Both the position numbers and the translations under genes were made by a program. Source: Flavobacterium soli DSM 19725 (GTDB taxonomy: Bacteria; Bacteroidota; Bacteroidia; Flavobacteriales; Flavobacteriaceae). From it: a stretch of DNA of 64,000 nucleotides. The stretch covers positions 372,001 through 436,000 of the forward strand of contig NZ_AUGO01000002.1 in NCBI RefSeq assembly GCF_000422705.1. Direction: 5' to 3'. Under the pieces are notes generated by a model. It searched no databases. It worked only from the letters and a program-made list of their open reading frames with translations, and was not told where the DNA came from. How positions within the stretch are numbered: position 1 is the stretch's first letter; the number at the start of each line of letters is the position of its first letter. This document shows positions 1 through 9,094 of the stretch, piece after piece.

Positions 1-2
1 AA

Positions 3-2000
3 AAACTTCTAAAAGAACTCAAGCCTAATCTACATGATACGACCCGTTTAAGGATTTATCAACAGCTCACCACTGCTTATGGTTCGGTAGATCAGGACAA
101 GAAGTACTATTATGCAGTTCAATATAAGGCTATAGCCGAAAAGCTGGAAGTAGATACTCTCGTGGTAGAAGCCTACATTGATATGGGAGGAACCTATGCT
201 ATCAAAACCGTGATGGATACGGCACTTTTTTATTTTTCGAAAGGATATGAATCTGCCAAAACGATACGATACGAACGCGGTATGGCTCGGGCTCTGGCAA
301 GTATGGGGTATGTTTATGAAAAGATGGATAACGATACTGAAGCAATTGATAAGTACAAGGAAGCTTTACGACTGTATAAAAAAATAGATTATCCAAAAGG
401 TATCAACCAATGTTATATCAACATTGGAGGGATTTATCATGACCTTGGCGAGTATGAAGTTTCACAAACGTATGAACTTCTGGCGCTTGAAAGCAATAGG
501 AAAATTGGCAATGAACCCGGAATTGCAGCTGCATTATATTCTCTTGGTGGCGGAAGTCTTGAACTTGGACGAATGGATCAAGCAAGGAAATATATGAATG
601 AAAGTCTAGCAATCCGAAAAAGAATTGGCGATTTGAATGGTATTGCCCTTTCAACTTGGGGGCTTGCCAGAATCGATATCAAAGAAGGGCAATTTGCAAA
701 AGCATTACCTCATCTGGAAACTGCCCTGAAGATTGACATCGAAATAAAAAATATTTTTCACGAAAGTGCCGTCCTTATTTCCTTTGCAAGAGCCTATCTC
801 GGATTGAAGGAATATAAAAAAGCAAAGGAATATGCAAAAAGGGCCTATCAAAACAGTTTGCAAATGGAATCCCTGAGTATGCGATCTAAGGCAGTGTGGT
901 TGTATATGCAAATTGAAGAGGCTAAAGGCAATTATAAGGAAGCGTTTGAATATCAGAAGAATTTTATTGACTTGACAGATAGTATTCAGTCGGAAGAAAA
1001 ACTCAAGCATGTTGTTTTGACGGAATTCAGTCGGGTGAGTTCGGAAAACGAGGGACTTGTAAAGGACAATAAAATCATAGCTACCAAAAATATCAGTTAT
1101 GAAAAGACCATTGTGATTACCTCAATCATTTTGATTTTTGTCATCATCCTGTTGCTTCTTTATTATAAACGGAATAGAGAAAAAAAAGCAACCAATATCT
1201 TGCTTGAAAGACAACGCGATGAGATTGCAGCCATCAACATGGAGCTTGAGATGCTCAATGAAGAACTAACGACCCAAATGGAAGTTACTGCAATTCAAAA
1301 CAATGAACTGGAGCAACTTAATAATGTCAAGAATAAATTTTTCTCTATCGTTTCGCATGATTTGAGAAGTCCGCTCGCCACGCTAAAAATGTTATTCGGG
1401 CTTTATAGAGAAGGACAACTAACAGAAGATGAGCTCAATGAATTATTAGCAAAGCTCGAAAATACTATTTACTCTACTTCGGAATTTCTTGATAACTTGT
1501 TGGAGTGGTCTAAAAGTCAGTTGGAGGGGATAGTGGTCAATCCGTCTGTCTTTGAAGTGAAAGGTTTGGTTGATGAAAATATCCACTTGATGGAAACTGC
1601 TATTCGATTAAAAGAGTTGAAAGTACAGCATTTTGTAGCGAAAAATGTTATGGCTTATGCCGATGTTAACATGATTAATGTGGTGATTCGGAACTTGATT
1701 TCCAATGCTGTAAAATTTTGTAGTCCAGGTGATCACATCACAGTTGAAGCTCAAAATACCGGCGATAAAATGATCCTCAAGATAAAAGATACAGGACCCG
1801 GAATTAGCGAAAATGACTTGCAAAAACTCTTCCATTTAGAACATACGATCACCACAAGTGCTGGTGGCGACAAGGGACATCAAATTGGGCTTGTCCTCTG
1901 CAAGGATATGATCGAGCTAAATAAAGGAACAATAGTAGTAGAAAGCGAGTTAGGAAAAGGTACTTTATTTATAGTAGAATTGCCATTTAGGGAAGCTTAA
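3..2000 (+). CDS. TPR-containing sensor histidine kinase, 5' truncated by window edge
   Basis: The reading frame is open to the first base, and the upstream codons align with residues about 25-85 of the next gene, so the true start and signal peptide lie outside the window. Seen: several tetratricopeptide repeats (to about nt 960), one membrane segment (about nt 1110-1160), a coiled coil, a HisKA box FFSIVSHDLRSP with the phosphoacceptor His codon at 1356-1358, and a HATPase domain with N box (NVVIRNLISNAVKF) and DTGPGI. By family, the periplasmic TPRs sense a signal and the cytoplasmic kinase phosphorylates a separate regulator; none is encoded nearby. It is a clear paralogue of the following gene, 91 bp away. 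Ligand unknown. Confidence 0.9.
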   Translation, partial: KLLKELKPNLHDTTRLRIYQQLTTAYGSVDQDKKYYYAVQYKAIAEKLEVDTLVVEAYIDMGGTYAIKTVMDTALFYFSKGYESAKTIRYERGMARALASMGYVYEKMDNDTEAIDKYKEALRLYKKIDYPKGINQCYINIGGIYHDLGEYEVSQTYELLALESNRKIGNEPGIAAALYSLGGGSLELGRMDQARKYMNESLAIRKRIGDLNGIALSTWGLARIDIKEGQFAKALPHLETALKIDIEIKNIFHESAVLISFARAYLGLKEYKKAKEYAKRAYQNSLQMESLSMRSKAVWLYMQIEEAKGNYKEAFEYQKNFIDLTDSIQSEEKLKHVVLTEFSRVSSENEGLVKDNKIIATKNISYEKTIVITSIILIFVIILLLLYYKRNREKKATNILLERQRDEIAAINMELEMLNEELTTQMEVTAIQNNELEQLNNVKNKFFSIVSHDLRSPLATLKMLFGLYREGQLTEDELNELLAKLENTIYSTSEFLDNLLEWSKSQLEGIVVNPSVFEVKGLVDENIHLMETAIRLKELKVQHFVAKNVMAYADVNMINVVIRNLISNAVKFCSPGDHITVEAQNTGDKMILKIKDTGPGISENDLQKLFHLEHTITTSAGGDKGHQIGLVLCKDMIELNKGTIVVESELGKGTLFIVELPFREA

Positions 2001-2091
2001 TGGTTTTTTAGAAGTATTTTTTTAGTATTTTAGCAATAGAATAAATTTTCCCCGATTGTTCAGAAATTACCCTAATCTAAACATCCCCTAA

Positions 2092-4167
2092 ATGTTGCAA
2101 AAGACAGCTACAAACCACCACATTCTGTATGTAATTCTGCTGTTTTGCACCATGTTTGCACACGCACAAGATAACAAGATAGCGACATTGCTTCAAGAAC
2201 TTACACCAGATGCTCCCGATACGACCCGTTTGAGAGTTCTAAAACGACTCTCCACCGCTTACACTTCTGTTGACCCTGAGAAGAAGTATCAATATGCTAA
2301 TAAATATAGGCTACTTGCCACAGAAATGGGTGTCGATACTCTAGTGGCTCATGGCTATATGGACATGGGAACTTCTCATGGCATGCGAAACAATTTGGAT
2401 AGTGCTCTTTTCTATTTTGATAAGGGGTTGGCGGTTTCGGAAAAAATCAATTACAAAGCTGGTATTGCTCGAGCCCTTTCTAATATTGGTTATGCTTATG
2501 ACCGACTTGACAACAAGGAAGGTGCAATCAAGAACATATTACAAGCTCTCGAAATGTTCAAGCAAGTGAAGCACAAGAAAGGTATCAACCAATGTTATGT
2601 AAATCTTGGAGCACTATATTTTGATATTGGACAATATAAATTTGCAGAAAGCTACTTTAAACTCGCCCTTCAAAAATATACCGAAGCAAAAGATAATACT
2701 GGAATTGCTCATTGTCTCTTTACATTAGGTGGCACATATAAGGCCTTGAAACAATATGAAAAGGCTAAAGATTATTATCAAAGGAGCCTCAAGATGGCAG
2801 ATGAATTCAATATTCCTGCAGAAATAGCTTTGGCAAGATGGGGATTAGGACAAATGGATGTAATTGATAAGAATTATAAAAAAGCATTGTCTCAATTTGA
2901 AATTGCATTAAAGATCAATAGGGAGGTTCAAAACGAATACCACAAAGATGCCGTCCTGATATCTATGGCAGATGCTTATCTGAGTTTGAAAGAATATCAG
3001 AAAGCCGAAGCTTGCGTAATGGAAGCCTATAATGACAGTAAGATATCTAAATCTGGGGCGATAAAAACGCAGTCATTGGAGGTGTTAGTAGCACTTAATA
3101 AAGCACAACGGAATTTTGAAAAAGCATTAGAATATCAAACCGATTTCATCGCCATTAACGACAGCATTGCTTTGGAAAAGACTACTAAAAATGTGGTTTT
3201 AACCGACTTCGACCGTGTTCGTTCCGAGAATGATCATCTTTTAGAAAACAACACGAAGATCACCAAGAAAAACACCAGTTATGTAAAAGCTATCTTCATC
3301 ACTTCGATTATGTTATTATTTGTTGTGATCCTCCTGGCATTGTATTACAAGCGAAACAATGACAAGAAGGCTATCAATCATTTATTGCAGGAGCAAAAAG
3401 ATGAGATTGCAAGCATCAACAAAGAGCTGGAGATTCTAAACAAAGAAGCTGTAGCCAAAAACGCAGAGCTGGAGCAACTCAACAATGTCAAAAACAAGTT
3501 CTTCTCGATTGTTTCCCATGATTTGCGAAGTCCGCTGAGTACCTTGAAGATGCTATTTGGCCTGTACCGCCAAGGGCAGCTCAACGAGCACGAGCTTAAC
3601 GAGCTTTTATCTCGGTTAGAACACACCATCTTCAACACTGCTGTTTTTCTCGATAATCTTTTGGAGTGGTCTAAAAATCAGTTGGAGGGAATCATCGTAA
3701 AACCTGAATCTTTTGACGTGAAGGAATTGGTTGATGCAAATATTCGGCTACTGGATTCTCAAATCAGAATTAAAAATTTGAGGGTAGAGAACACTATACT
3801 CACACCCATTACTGCTTTTGCCGATCCGAATATGATTAATTTAGTATTGCGTAATTTGCTTTCTAATGCTGTAAAGTTTTGTAATGCAAATGATCTTATT
3901 TCAATAAAAGCCGAAGCCAAAGATGATCTGTTGGTAATTTGTATACGTGATACAGGACCTGGCATAAACGAAAAAGATCTAGCGAAGCTTTTTTCATTGG
4001 AACATACCACTACAACCAATAACACTGGAGAAAAAGGGCATCAGCTTGGTTTGGTGCTTTGTAAAGATATGGTGGAACAAAACAAAGGGGCAATTCGGGT
4101 GGAAAGTAAAGAAGGTGAAGGAACGGTATTTTGTATTGATCTTCCTAAGTTTCAAAATAAATTGTAG
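2092..4167 (+). CDS. TPR-containing sensor histidine kinase, complete paralogue
   Basis: A 691-residue membrane kinase. It begins with a signal peptide ending near AHAQ, followed by TPR repeats (about 30-370), a membrane segment (about 400-419), a coiled coil, the HisKA box FFSIVSHDLRSP with His476, and a HATPase domain (N box about 585, DTGPGI about 620, C-terminal GHQLGLVLCKDM). This layout is common in Flavobacteria: exported TPRs face the periplasm and relay to the kinase. It shares order and most motifs with the truncated gene upstream, so the pair arose by tandem duplication. It has no receiver domain, and no response regulator is adjacent, so the partner must be encoded elsewhere. The signal is unknown. 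Confidence 0.92.
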   Translation: MLQKTATNHHILYVILLFCTMFAHAQDNKIATLLQELTPDAPDTTRLRVLKRLSTAYTSVDPEKKYQYANKYRLLATEMGVDTLVAHGYMDMGTSHGMRNNLDSALFYFDKGLAVSEKINYKAGIARALSNIGYAYDRLDNKEGAIKNILQALEMFKQVKHKKGINQCYVNLGALYFDIGQYKFAESYFKLALQKYTEAKDNTGIAHCLFTLGGTYKALKQYEKAKDYYQRSLKMADEFNIPAEIALARWGLGQMDVIDKNYKKALSQFEIALKINREVQNEYHKDAVLISMADAYLSLKEYQKAEACVMEAYNDSKISKSGAIKTQSLEVLVALNKAQRNFEKALEYQTDFIAINDSIALEKTTKNVVLTDFDRVRSENDHLLENNTKITKKNTSYVKAIFITSIMLLFVVILLALYYKRNNDKKAINHLLQEQKDEIASINKELEILNKEAVAKNAELEQLNNVKNKFFSIVSHDLRSPLSTLKMLFGLYRQGQLNEHELNELLSRLEHTIFNTAVFLDNLLEWSKNQLEGIIVKPESFDVKELVDANIRLLDSQIRIKNLRVENTILTPITAFADPNMINLVLRNLLSNAVKFCNANDLISIKAEAKDDLLVICIRDTGPGINEKDLAKLFSLEHTTTTNNTGEKGHQLGLVLCKDMVEQNKGAIRVESKEGEGTVFCIDLPKFQNKL

Positions 4168-4189
4168 CCTGACAATTCATAAGAGTGTT

Positions 4190-4579
4190 TTATTTTAATC
4201 GTATTAAAACGCCTTTACGTTTCACGATGTTTTTATAATCCCATTGAATAGCAACTGCTTTTTCCAACCAGCGTTTTAAATTTTCTGGATCCACTTGATC
4301 TAGCGAGGTATAACGAACTTCGGCACTTTTAAAACTCCCGATGTTCTGCAAACCCTCTTCTTCAAAACTTTCGCCACTCCAAAACAGCAATCTAACGCTG
4401 TCTTTCAGTTTGCTATACCCCACAATAGGGTTACCGTCCAGAAACCACACCGGGTGGGCATGCCATACTTTGCTTTCGGCGTTTTGCAAATTTTCGGTAA
4501 TGAGGGAATGCAATGCGTTGCAAATTGCTGCATCTTGTGGCAGTTGGCGTTCGTGATAGGACTGGATGTCTTGGTGCAT
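4190..4579 (-). CDS. DUF1801 domain protein
   Basis: A 129-residue soluble protein matching the DUF1801 (YdhG-like) fold: an N-terminal helix pair, the signature SKVWHAHPVWFLDG with GYSK at about 40-60, then a strand segment (VRLLFWSGESF) and a C-terminal helix. Family members are small cytosolic proteins, some proposed to act as iron chaperones, but the function here is not established. The gene converges with the upstream kinase with only 22 bp between stop codons, and no clear terminator is visible there. It heads the leftward run of small genes extending to 8.7 kb, though gaps suggest separate transcripts. Confidence 0.8.
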   Translation of the reverse strand: MHQDIQSYHERQLPQDAAICNALHSLITENLQNAESKVWHAHPVWFLDGNPIVGYSKLKDSVRLLFWSGESFEEEGLQNIGSFKSAEVRYTSLDQVDPENLKRWLEKAVAIQWDYKNIVKRKGVLIRLK

Positions 4580-4691
4580 GATCGTTGGGTGTATGTGCTA
4601 ATTCTTGTTGTTTTCAATTGAAAAAATAGAGTATGGGATTTCCTGTAGCTACTAATTTTCTGTAAAGTAGCACACCGGTACTAGTAGTGCT

Positions 4692-4883
4692 TTATATTTC
4701 AAAACTCACTAATGCCTCTTCAAGCCTTTCGGGTGTGAGGTATTTTGCCCAGATGGTAATAAAGTTCTCTCTTTTAATGAGCAATGCTTTTCGGTACTGT
4801 TCCAATTGATGAGCACTTAAAACCACTTCTAAAGCATCAATCTTCATCGAGATGGTGCTTATCATTATCGCTTCTTCCGACAT
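4692..4883 (-). CDS. small hypothetical protein
   Basis: A 63-residue product beginning MSEEAIMISTISMKIDALE. It looks like two amphipathic helices, with a charged central part (QLEQYRKALLIKREN) and no signal peptide, membrane segment or cysteine. I recognise no family. Support for its being real: it is collinear with its neighbours, has plausible codon use and ends cleanly (LEEALVSFEI). Against: it is short and has no recognisable promoter. It could be a small regulatory or structural peptide. Confidence 0.5.
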   Translation of the reverse strand: MSEEAIMISTISMKIDALEVVLSAHQLEQYRKALLIKRENFITIWAKYLTPERLEEALVSFEI

Positions 4884-5069
4884 AAATCAATCAAGTATTA
4901 AATAGAAAAAAAGTTTTTTTTGAAATTATCGGGGTTAAAGATAAATAATTTATCAGTTAAGTGTCACATCGATAATAGCTTACAAGAGTGTTAAAATTTA
5001 AACATTCTTTAGTTATAGTATGATATACGAAGGAAAATGAATAGTAGTTTTAGAGGGTTATGAAAGGTT

Positions 5070-5636
5070 TTAAATTTTTAGAACACCACGAAAAGCCCTT
5101 GCTGCATAATAGGAATCGGCTCCATTATGATAAAGGAAAACATGGTTGTACCGACGGTCACAAAAAAGAGCGCCTCCTAATTTTCTAATAGCAGCTGGCG
5201 TTTTGATCCAACTGGAGGTTTTGGTATCAAAACTTCCTAATTCTTGCAATTTTCTGTATTCTTCTTCTGTTAGTAGTTCAATTCCCATTTCTAATGCTAC
5301 ATCCACAACATTGTTGGCAGGCTTGTTGGCTTTTCGAGCATCCAGTGCTTCACGGTCATAGCAATAACTTCTTCTTCCTGCAGGACTTTCGGGAGCACAG
5401 TCATAAAAAACAAACGCCCCTGATGGTTCTTCGATACCGACAACATCTGGTTCGCCACCCGTTTGTTCCATTTGCTTTAGGGACCATAGTTTTTCGGGAT
5501 GTGAAGCCAGTCTGGTAGCAACATCTTGCCACTTGATACCTGCATGACGTTCGGGATGTTTTTCAAAGCGTGTTTGCAATAGTTCCAACAAGGCTGTTGA
5601 TTCTTCTGGTGATATTGATTTTTTTAGTTTGCTCAT
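5070..5636 (-). CDS. DUF4256 domain protein
   Basis: A 188-residue soluble protein of the DUF4256 family, recognised by the sequence KWQDVATRL, the GGEPDVVG segment, FVFYDCAPESPAGRRS and the C-terminal block ALFCDRRYNHVFLYHNGADSYYAARAFRGVLKI-like ending. Family length is about 185-190 residues, so it is full length. No function is known; the conserved Cys, Arg, Tyr and His residues hint at a catalytic or ligand-binding site, but that is guesswork. No signal peptide. The start chosen is the first ATG (MSKLKKS), matching usual family N termini. Confidence 0.85.
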   Translation of the reverse strand: MSKLKKSISPEESTALLELLQTRFEKHPERHAGIKWQDVATRLASHPEKLWSLKQMEQTGGEPDVVGIEEPSGAFVFYDCAPESPAGRRSYCYDREALDARKANKPANNVVDVALEMGIELLTEEEYRKLQELGSFDTKTSSWIKTPAAIRKLGGALFCDRRYNHVFLYHNGADSYYAARAFRGVLKI

Positions 5637-5772
5637 GTTCTTTGCTTTAATAGAAGTAGAATAGATGTGTTATTGACACGAAAATACTAAAATGTTTATA
5701 AAAACAGGTGTATAAGGTTTGTATTTGTTTCATAAAAGTGAGATGTAAAATAGATTTCAAGGTGTTGCGATG

Positions 5773-6327
5773 TTAGGGTTTTCTAGTATTCCATTCTGTA
5801 TGTAGCATGGCATATTGGTATTCGCTTCCCCATTTGCCTTTAAAGAAAATATTTTCAATGAAATGTCCTTCTTGACGAAAGCCCATACTTTTAAGCAATT
5901 GTATGGAAGCATTATTTTCGGCATCAACCGTTTCTACCACACGGTGCAAATTTTCTGTTTCAAAAAGATAGGTGAGTAGTGCTGTAAAAGCTTCTTTTGC
6001 AAATCCCTTTTGCTGATGATCGTGTGAAATGGTCATTCCTATTTCGCCAATCCTCCTATCTTGCAAGTGTATATGAATCCCACAATCGCCAACAAGTCTT
6101 TTGGTTGCCTTATCGATAATTGCATATTGAACCCATTCGCCAGGTGTGCCAAAGGATTTGTCTTTCATCCGCTCGATGAATCCAGCAGCCTGTTCTAGAT
6201 TCATGACATCCGAACCTTGGTATTTTATAACCTCAGGATTCGACCGATAATAATGAAAATCATTGAGATCTTCTGTCCGAAGGTTTCGAATGAGCAGTCT
6301 GGGGGTATTGAGTTGAAGCTGCTTCAC
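5773..6327 (-). CDS. GNAT family N-acetyltransferase (RimJ/RimL type)
   Basis: A 184-residue acetyltransferase of the ribosomal-protein-alanine or small-molecule type. It starts with the classical TPRLLIRNLRTEDLNDF motif, followed by the acetyl-CoA-binding region (IGEIGMTISHDHQQKGFAKEAFTALL, about 95-120) and the C-terminal VDAENNASIQLLKSMGFRQEGHF. Such enzymes transfer an acetyl group from acetyl-CoA to an amine; the substrate cannot be told from sequence. Cytosolic. It ends 43 bp before the neighbouring cupin gene on the same strand in transcription order, so they may be co-transcribed. Confidence 0.88.
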   Translation of the reverse strand: MKQLQLNTPRLLIRNLRTEDLNDFHYYRSNPEVIKYQGSDVMNLEQAAGFIERMKDKSFGTPGEWVQYAIIDKATKRLVGDCGIHIHLQDRRIGEIGMTISHDHQQKGFAKEAFTALLTYLFETENLHRVVETVDAENNASIQLLKSMGFRQEGHFIENIFFKGKWGSEYQYAMLHTEWNTRKP

Positions 6328-6369
6328 GTTGTATCTTTTTTTTGGTGTTGTATAAGTATTGGGTGGCTA

Positions 6370-6765
6370 TTATCCTTCCTGTTCTTCAAACCATTTTACA
6401 ATGGAGGGCATGTTGCGTTCAAAACCACCCGGTATATAGAAATTGAGGACTCCTGCACGCTCAGATGTTCGGTTGGCAAAGTCGTGCAATGTTTTGGACG
6501 GAATTCGCAAGAAGGTACCTTTCTTGGCATCAACCCATTTTTCTCCTGCAAGAAACGACATAGTGCCTTCAAGGACATAAAAAACTTCGTCGTTGTCTTC
6601 ATGCAAATGAGCTCCCGGTCCTTCGCTATTGGGATCTAGCCACCATTGCGAAACACTATATTGTGCATCGGTTTCTTGTTCATCTGCCAAGAAAATAGCT
6701 TGCATCGCTCCCATGTTATAGGATCGGCCTTCTCCTTGTTCAAGTATAATGGTTTTCTTTTCCAT
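6370..6765 (-). CDS. cupin domain protein
   Basis: A 131-residue single-domain cupin. The metal-binding motif 1 is visible as GPGAHLHEDNDEVFYVLEG (about 50-68, with two His and a Glu) and motif 2 as IPSKTLHDFAN (about 88-98, with a His). This is the small beta-barrel type that may bind a metal and a small ligand, acting as an isomerase, dioxygenase or sensor; no specific role can be assigned. No export signal. It is the first gene of a likely two-gene unit with the GNAT gene, preceded by a 212-bp gap holding a strong hairpin. Confidence 0.85.
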   Translation of the reverse strand: MEKKTIILEQGEGRSYNMGAMQAIFLADEQETDAQYSVSQWWLDPNSEGPGAHLHEDNDEVFYVLEGTMSFLAGEKWVDAKKGTFLRIPSKTLHDFANRTSERAGVLNFYIPGGFERNMPSIVKWFEEQEG

Positions 6766-6841
6766 AAATTACGAGGTATAAGGTTGTTAAAATAACCTCT
6801 AAAGTATAAAAAATAGGATTAAGAAAGGCTATTTATAAATA

Positions 6842-6878
6842 ATTCCGCTTTAAAAACGGATAGCTTTTAAAGCGGAAT
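6842..6878 (-). terminator. perfect hairpin between VOC and cupin genes
   Basis: Arms of 14 bp (6842-6855 and 6865-6878) built on ATTCCGCTTTAAAA are perfectly complementary around a 9-nt loop. Both flanking genes read leftward, so on that strand the hairpin lies 100 bp after the VOC gene. The run following it on the minus strand is TA-rich rather than pure T, whereas on the plus strand a T6 tract follows at 6885-6890. A terminator is the simplest reading; a processed RNA or protein-binding palindrome is possible. Confidence 0.5.
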
Positions 6879-6977
6879 CTAAAATTTTTTATTCCAAATC
6901 AAACAGGAAGGATAGTTGTGGAATGGCATTTATATAGCCTTGCTTCTTTATATCCTTTTATGCTTTCGGTTTGGGTT

Positions 6978-7412
6978 TTATTGTTCGCATTCGTCGTAGC
7001 CAATCATCCAGAGAATGCCAAATTTATCGGTAAACATACCAAAATAGGACCCCCAGAAGGTATCTGCTAAGGGCATGGTTACTGTTCCGCCAGCCGAAAG
7101 ACCGTTGAATATTCTATCGGCTTCTTCTTTTGTTTCAGCAGTAATATAGACCGAGAAGTTGGAGCCTTGAACAGGTTGCTGTCCAAAGGCAGAAGAACTA
7201 TCACAGCCCATTAGCATTGTTCCCGCACCAAGTTTCAATGATACGTGCATGATTTTTTGGGCTTCGCTTTCAGGTATTTCAAACCCCTCGGTAGGAGGCA
7301 TTTCGGCATATTTACCAATATAGGGGAATTCGCCACCAAATATTGATTTATAAAACGTAAATGCAGCTTCGCAGTTACCGTCAAATGTTAGATAAGGATG
7401 TACTTGTGCCAT
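6978..7412 (-). CDS. VOC family protein (PhnB/YdcZ-like glyoxalase fold)
   Basis: A 144-residue vicinal-oxygen-chelate protein beginning MAQVHPYLTFDGNCEAAFTFYKSIFGGEF, the typical start of the PhnB/3-demethylubiquinone-like subgroup, with LGAGTMLMGCDS and the ending FWGSYFGMFTDKFGILWMIGYD. Members share the glyoxalase/bleomycin-resistance fold; most of this subgroup have no proven reaction. It is followed, 19 bp upstream in genome order, by a two-domain SRPBCC gene on the same strand. VOC and SRPBCC (AHSA1) genes are often neighbours in Bacteroidota, which suggests a shared transcript. Confidence 0.87.
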   Translation of the reverse strand: MAQVHPYLTFDGNCEAAFTFYKSIFGGEFPYIGKYAEMPPTEGFEIPESEAQKIMHVSLKLGAGTMLMGCDSSSAFGQQPVQGSNFSVYITAETKEEADRIFNGLSAGGTVTMPLADTFWGSYFGMFTDKFGILWMIGYDECEQ

Positions 7413-7431
7413 TTTATTTGATTTTGATTGA

Positions 7432-8289
7432 TTAATTTTCGGATATTCTTTTGAGTTCCTTTAGAGCAAGCGGAAAAGTAGTATTCATGTGATTAATATA
7501 TTGCTCTAGCGAATCAACTTCGGCCTTGAAGAGTGTCTTGCCCTCTTTTTCGGTCAGTTTATAGGTTTCAAAACATCCTGACCATTTTTTGCTTTTTTCA
7601 TCCAAGGGTAGCTCTTTAAAATCATGCAGTATTCCGATGTGTTTGATGACAGTGATTTCAGGTTCCTTTAGATAGAAAATATCAGAAAACATTCCCTCGC
7701 CCGAAGGAGTCAGGAAATGCACGCGATTGCCTTGCTTGACATCACCTTCATAATAGGATCCGGCACAAAAGGGATTTGTCCATTCCTTATAGGATTCTTT
7801 TCCCCACAGTTTTTCCCATACTTTTGCTGGAGGTGCATCAATTTCGATCGTGTATTCGAGCCTTGCAATATTATAGAGATGATTGCGAAGCATCGTGCCA
7901 ACAATGGCATTCCAACCCATCTCATAATTAGCTTTTGTAAAGGCAGGGCCAGCATCAATAAAGCTTTCGGTGCCGGTATGGGTGAGGGTCACTTTTGTCT
8001 TGTCGCCGTCTTCTTGCAATTCCCATCTCACTATAGAAGTACCTTTTGAGTGTGACGGATGTTCCCATGTATACTCGATCAACTTGTGGTCTATAATGTT
8101 TAGAAAACGTGCCTTGTGGAGATAGGTTTTGGTTTCGGCACTTTCATAGAAGGTAAATTCTTTTCCTATCTCGAATTGATAATTTTCGACAGGAAAATAC
8201 CATTTCTTGAGTTGGTCTTCTTCCGATAAGGCTTTCCAAACAGTTTCTATCGGAGTGTCAAAAGTAAAACTGATTATAATTGGTTCCAT
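7432..8289 (-). CDS. tandem SRPBCC (AHSA1-like) domain protein
   Basis: A 285-residue protein made of two START/Bet v1-like domains. Domain 1 (about 1-142) starts ISFTFDTPIETVWKALSEEDQLKKWYFP; domain 2 (about 143-285) starts YTIEIDAPPAKVWEKLWGKESYKEWTNPF. Both show the family hallmark of a beta strand plus VWxxL/xxWxxP helix. These domains form a deep hydrophobic cavity for lipids or other small ligands, and some are linked to Hsp90-activator Aha1. No enzymatic role is known here. The gene lies between a VOC gene and a third SRPBCC gene (12 bp away), so the three are probably one operon transcribed from near 8.72 kb. Confidence 0.88.
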   Translation of the reverse strand: MEPIIISFTFDTPIETVWKALSEEDQLKKWYFPVENYQFEIGKEFTFYESAETKTYLHKARFLNIIDHKLIEYTWEHPSHSKGTSIVRWELQEDGDKTKVTLTHTGTESFIDAGPAFTKANYEMGWNAIVGTMLRNHLYNIARLEYTIEIDAPPAKVWEKLWGKESYKEWTNPFCAGSYYEGDVKQGNRVHFLTPSGEGMFSDIFYLKEPEITVIKHIGILHDFKELPLDEKSKKWSGCFETYKLTEKEGKTLFKAEVDSLEQYINHMNTTFPLALKELKRISEN

Positions 8290-8301
8290 AGTATTGATGT
8301 A

Positions 8302-8718
8302 TTAAGTGAGTTGCTTTTCAACATGTTTTTTAAAATTGTCTAGTATCGCCTGCCATCCTGCTTGTTGCATTTCCAGCGGATTCATACTTTCGGGATCAAA
8401 TGATTCAGTTACTGTCACATGATGGTCTAATTCCTCGAAGGTAATTATAACTTCTCGACCATCAGCCATTTTATATTCGATTTTAGAGTGGGGTTGTACA
8501 TTGGTATAGATTCCTTCAAAGTCAAATTGCATACTACCATCTCTGGCAGCCATTGTTGATTTGAATTTTCCTCCTGTTTGTAAATCATTCTCTGCAAATG
8601 GCGTGTGCCAATCATCAGAGGCATTGTTCCATTGCATGATATGTTCAGGTTGAGTCCATAATTGCCATACCTTATCAATGGGTGCCTTTACAATAGTATT
8701 CACGGTAATCTTTTTCAT
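8302..8718 (-). CDS. SRPBCC (AHSA1-like) domain protein
   Basis: A 138-residue single-domain relative of the next gene, starting MKKITVNTIVKAPIDKVWQLWTQPEHIMQWNNAS. I chose this ATG rather than the in-frame one 30 codons upstream because the extra residues are outside the fold and family members begin here. The domain continues through DLQTGGKFKSTMAARDGSMQFDFEGIY and ends VTESFDPE...QQAGWQAILDNFKKHVEKQL, the common Aha1-type C-terminal helix. It is likely the first gene of the SRPBCC-SRPBCC-VOC unit. Ligand unknown. Confidence 0.88.
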   Translation of the reverse strand: MKKITVNTIVKAPIDKVWQLWTQPEHIMQWNNASDDWHTPFAENDLQTGGKFKSTMAARDGSMQFDFEGIYTNVQPHSKIEYKMADGREVIITFEELDHHVTVTESFDPESMNPLEMQQAGWQAILDNFKKHVEKQLT

Positions 8719-9094
8719 AAAGTTTTCTTTTATTTTTAATGTATTGCTTGTTGCTATATGTTGGTCTGCAGAAATTTTCAATAATCGGGATAGTGAAATC
8801 AATGTCATGCCAGAGTTTTTTAAATGGGTTGCTGTTGTGATAATACTTCCAATATAAAGTTATATGCCTATGGTGGTTTTTACTTTAATGCATTGAATTG
8901 GAAGTTAGTTGCATTACAAATTTAGGGGAAATAATTGTTTTTTTATGAGTGCAAAAACGACAATAGCAGGGGGTAATTATGACAGATTAAGGAAGGATAT
9001 AAAAACAACACTGCCTTCCGCAGATTTAAAAATCCATGAAAGGCAGTATATATGGGGCAAAAAAGGTAATTCGGTAACTGTTACACAAACGTGA
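8719..9094. other. intergenic region without a confident gene
   Basis: This 376-bp gap separates the SRPBCC gene start from the YceI gene stop. It holds the YceI terminator hairpin (8998-9047), a possible minus-strand -7 box (CAAATTTA at 8917-8924, TAAATTTG on the minus strand) about 200 bp upstream of the SRPBCC gene, and a 9-bp inverted pair (ACTTCCAAT at 8845, ATTGGAAGT at 8897). A 49-codon plus-strand frame from the ATG at 8945 overlaps the hairpin and is not convincing. Confidence 0.5.
8998..9047 (-). terminator. rho-independent terminator of the cytochrome/YceI operon
   Basis: Reading leftward, arms ACTGCCTT and AAGGCAGT (plus-strand 9040-9047 and 9010-9017) enclose a second inner pairing (GATTT/AAATC) and are followed by a T-rich stretch. 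It lies 48 bp after the YceI stop codon, the expected place for an operon terminator. Confidence 0.65.

Noticed and set aside
8909..9094. 61-codon plus-strand frame between SRPBCC and YceI genes
   Set aside because: It starts with TTG, overlaps the minus-strand terminator hairpin at 8998-9047, and its product has no family-like features.
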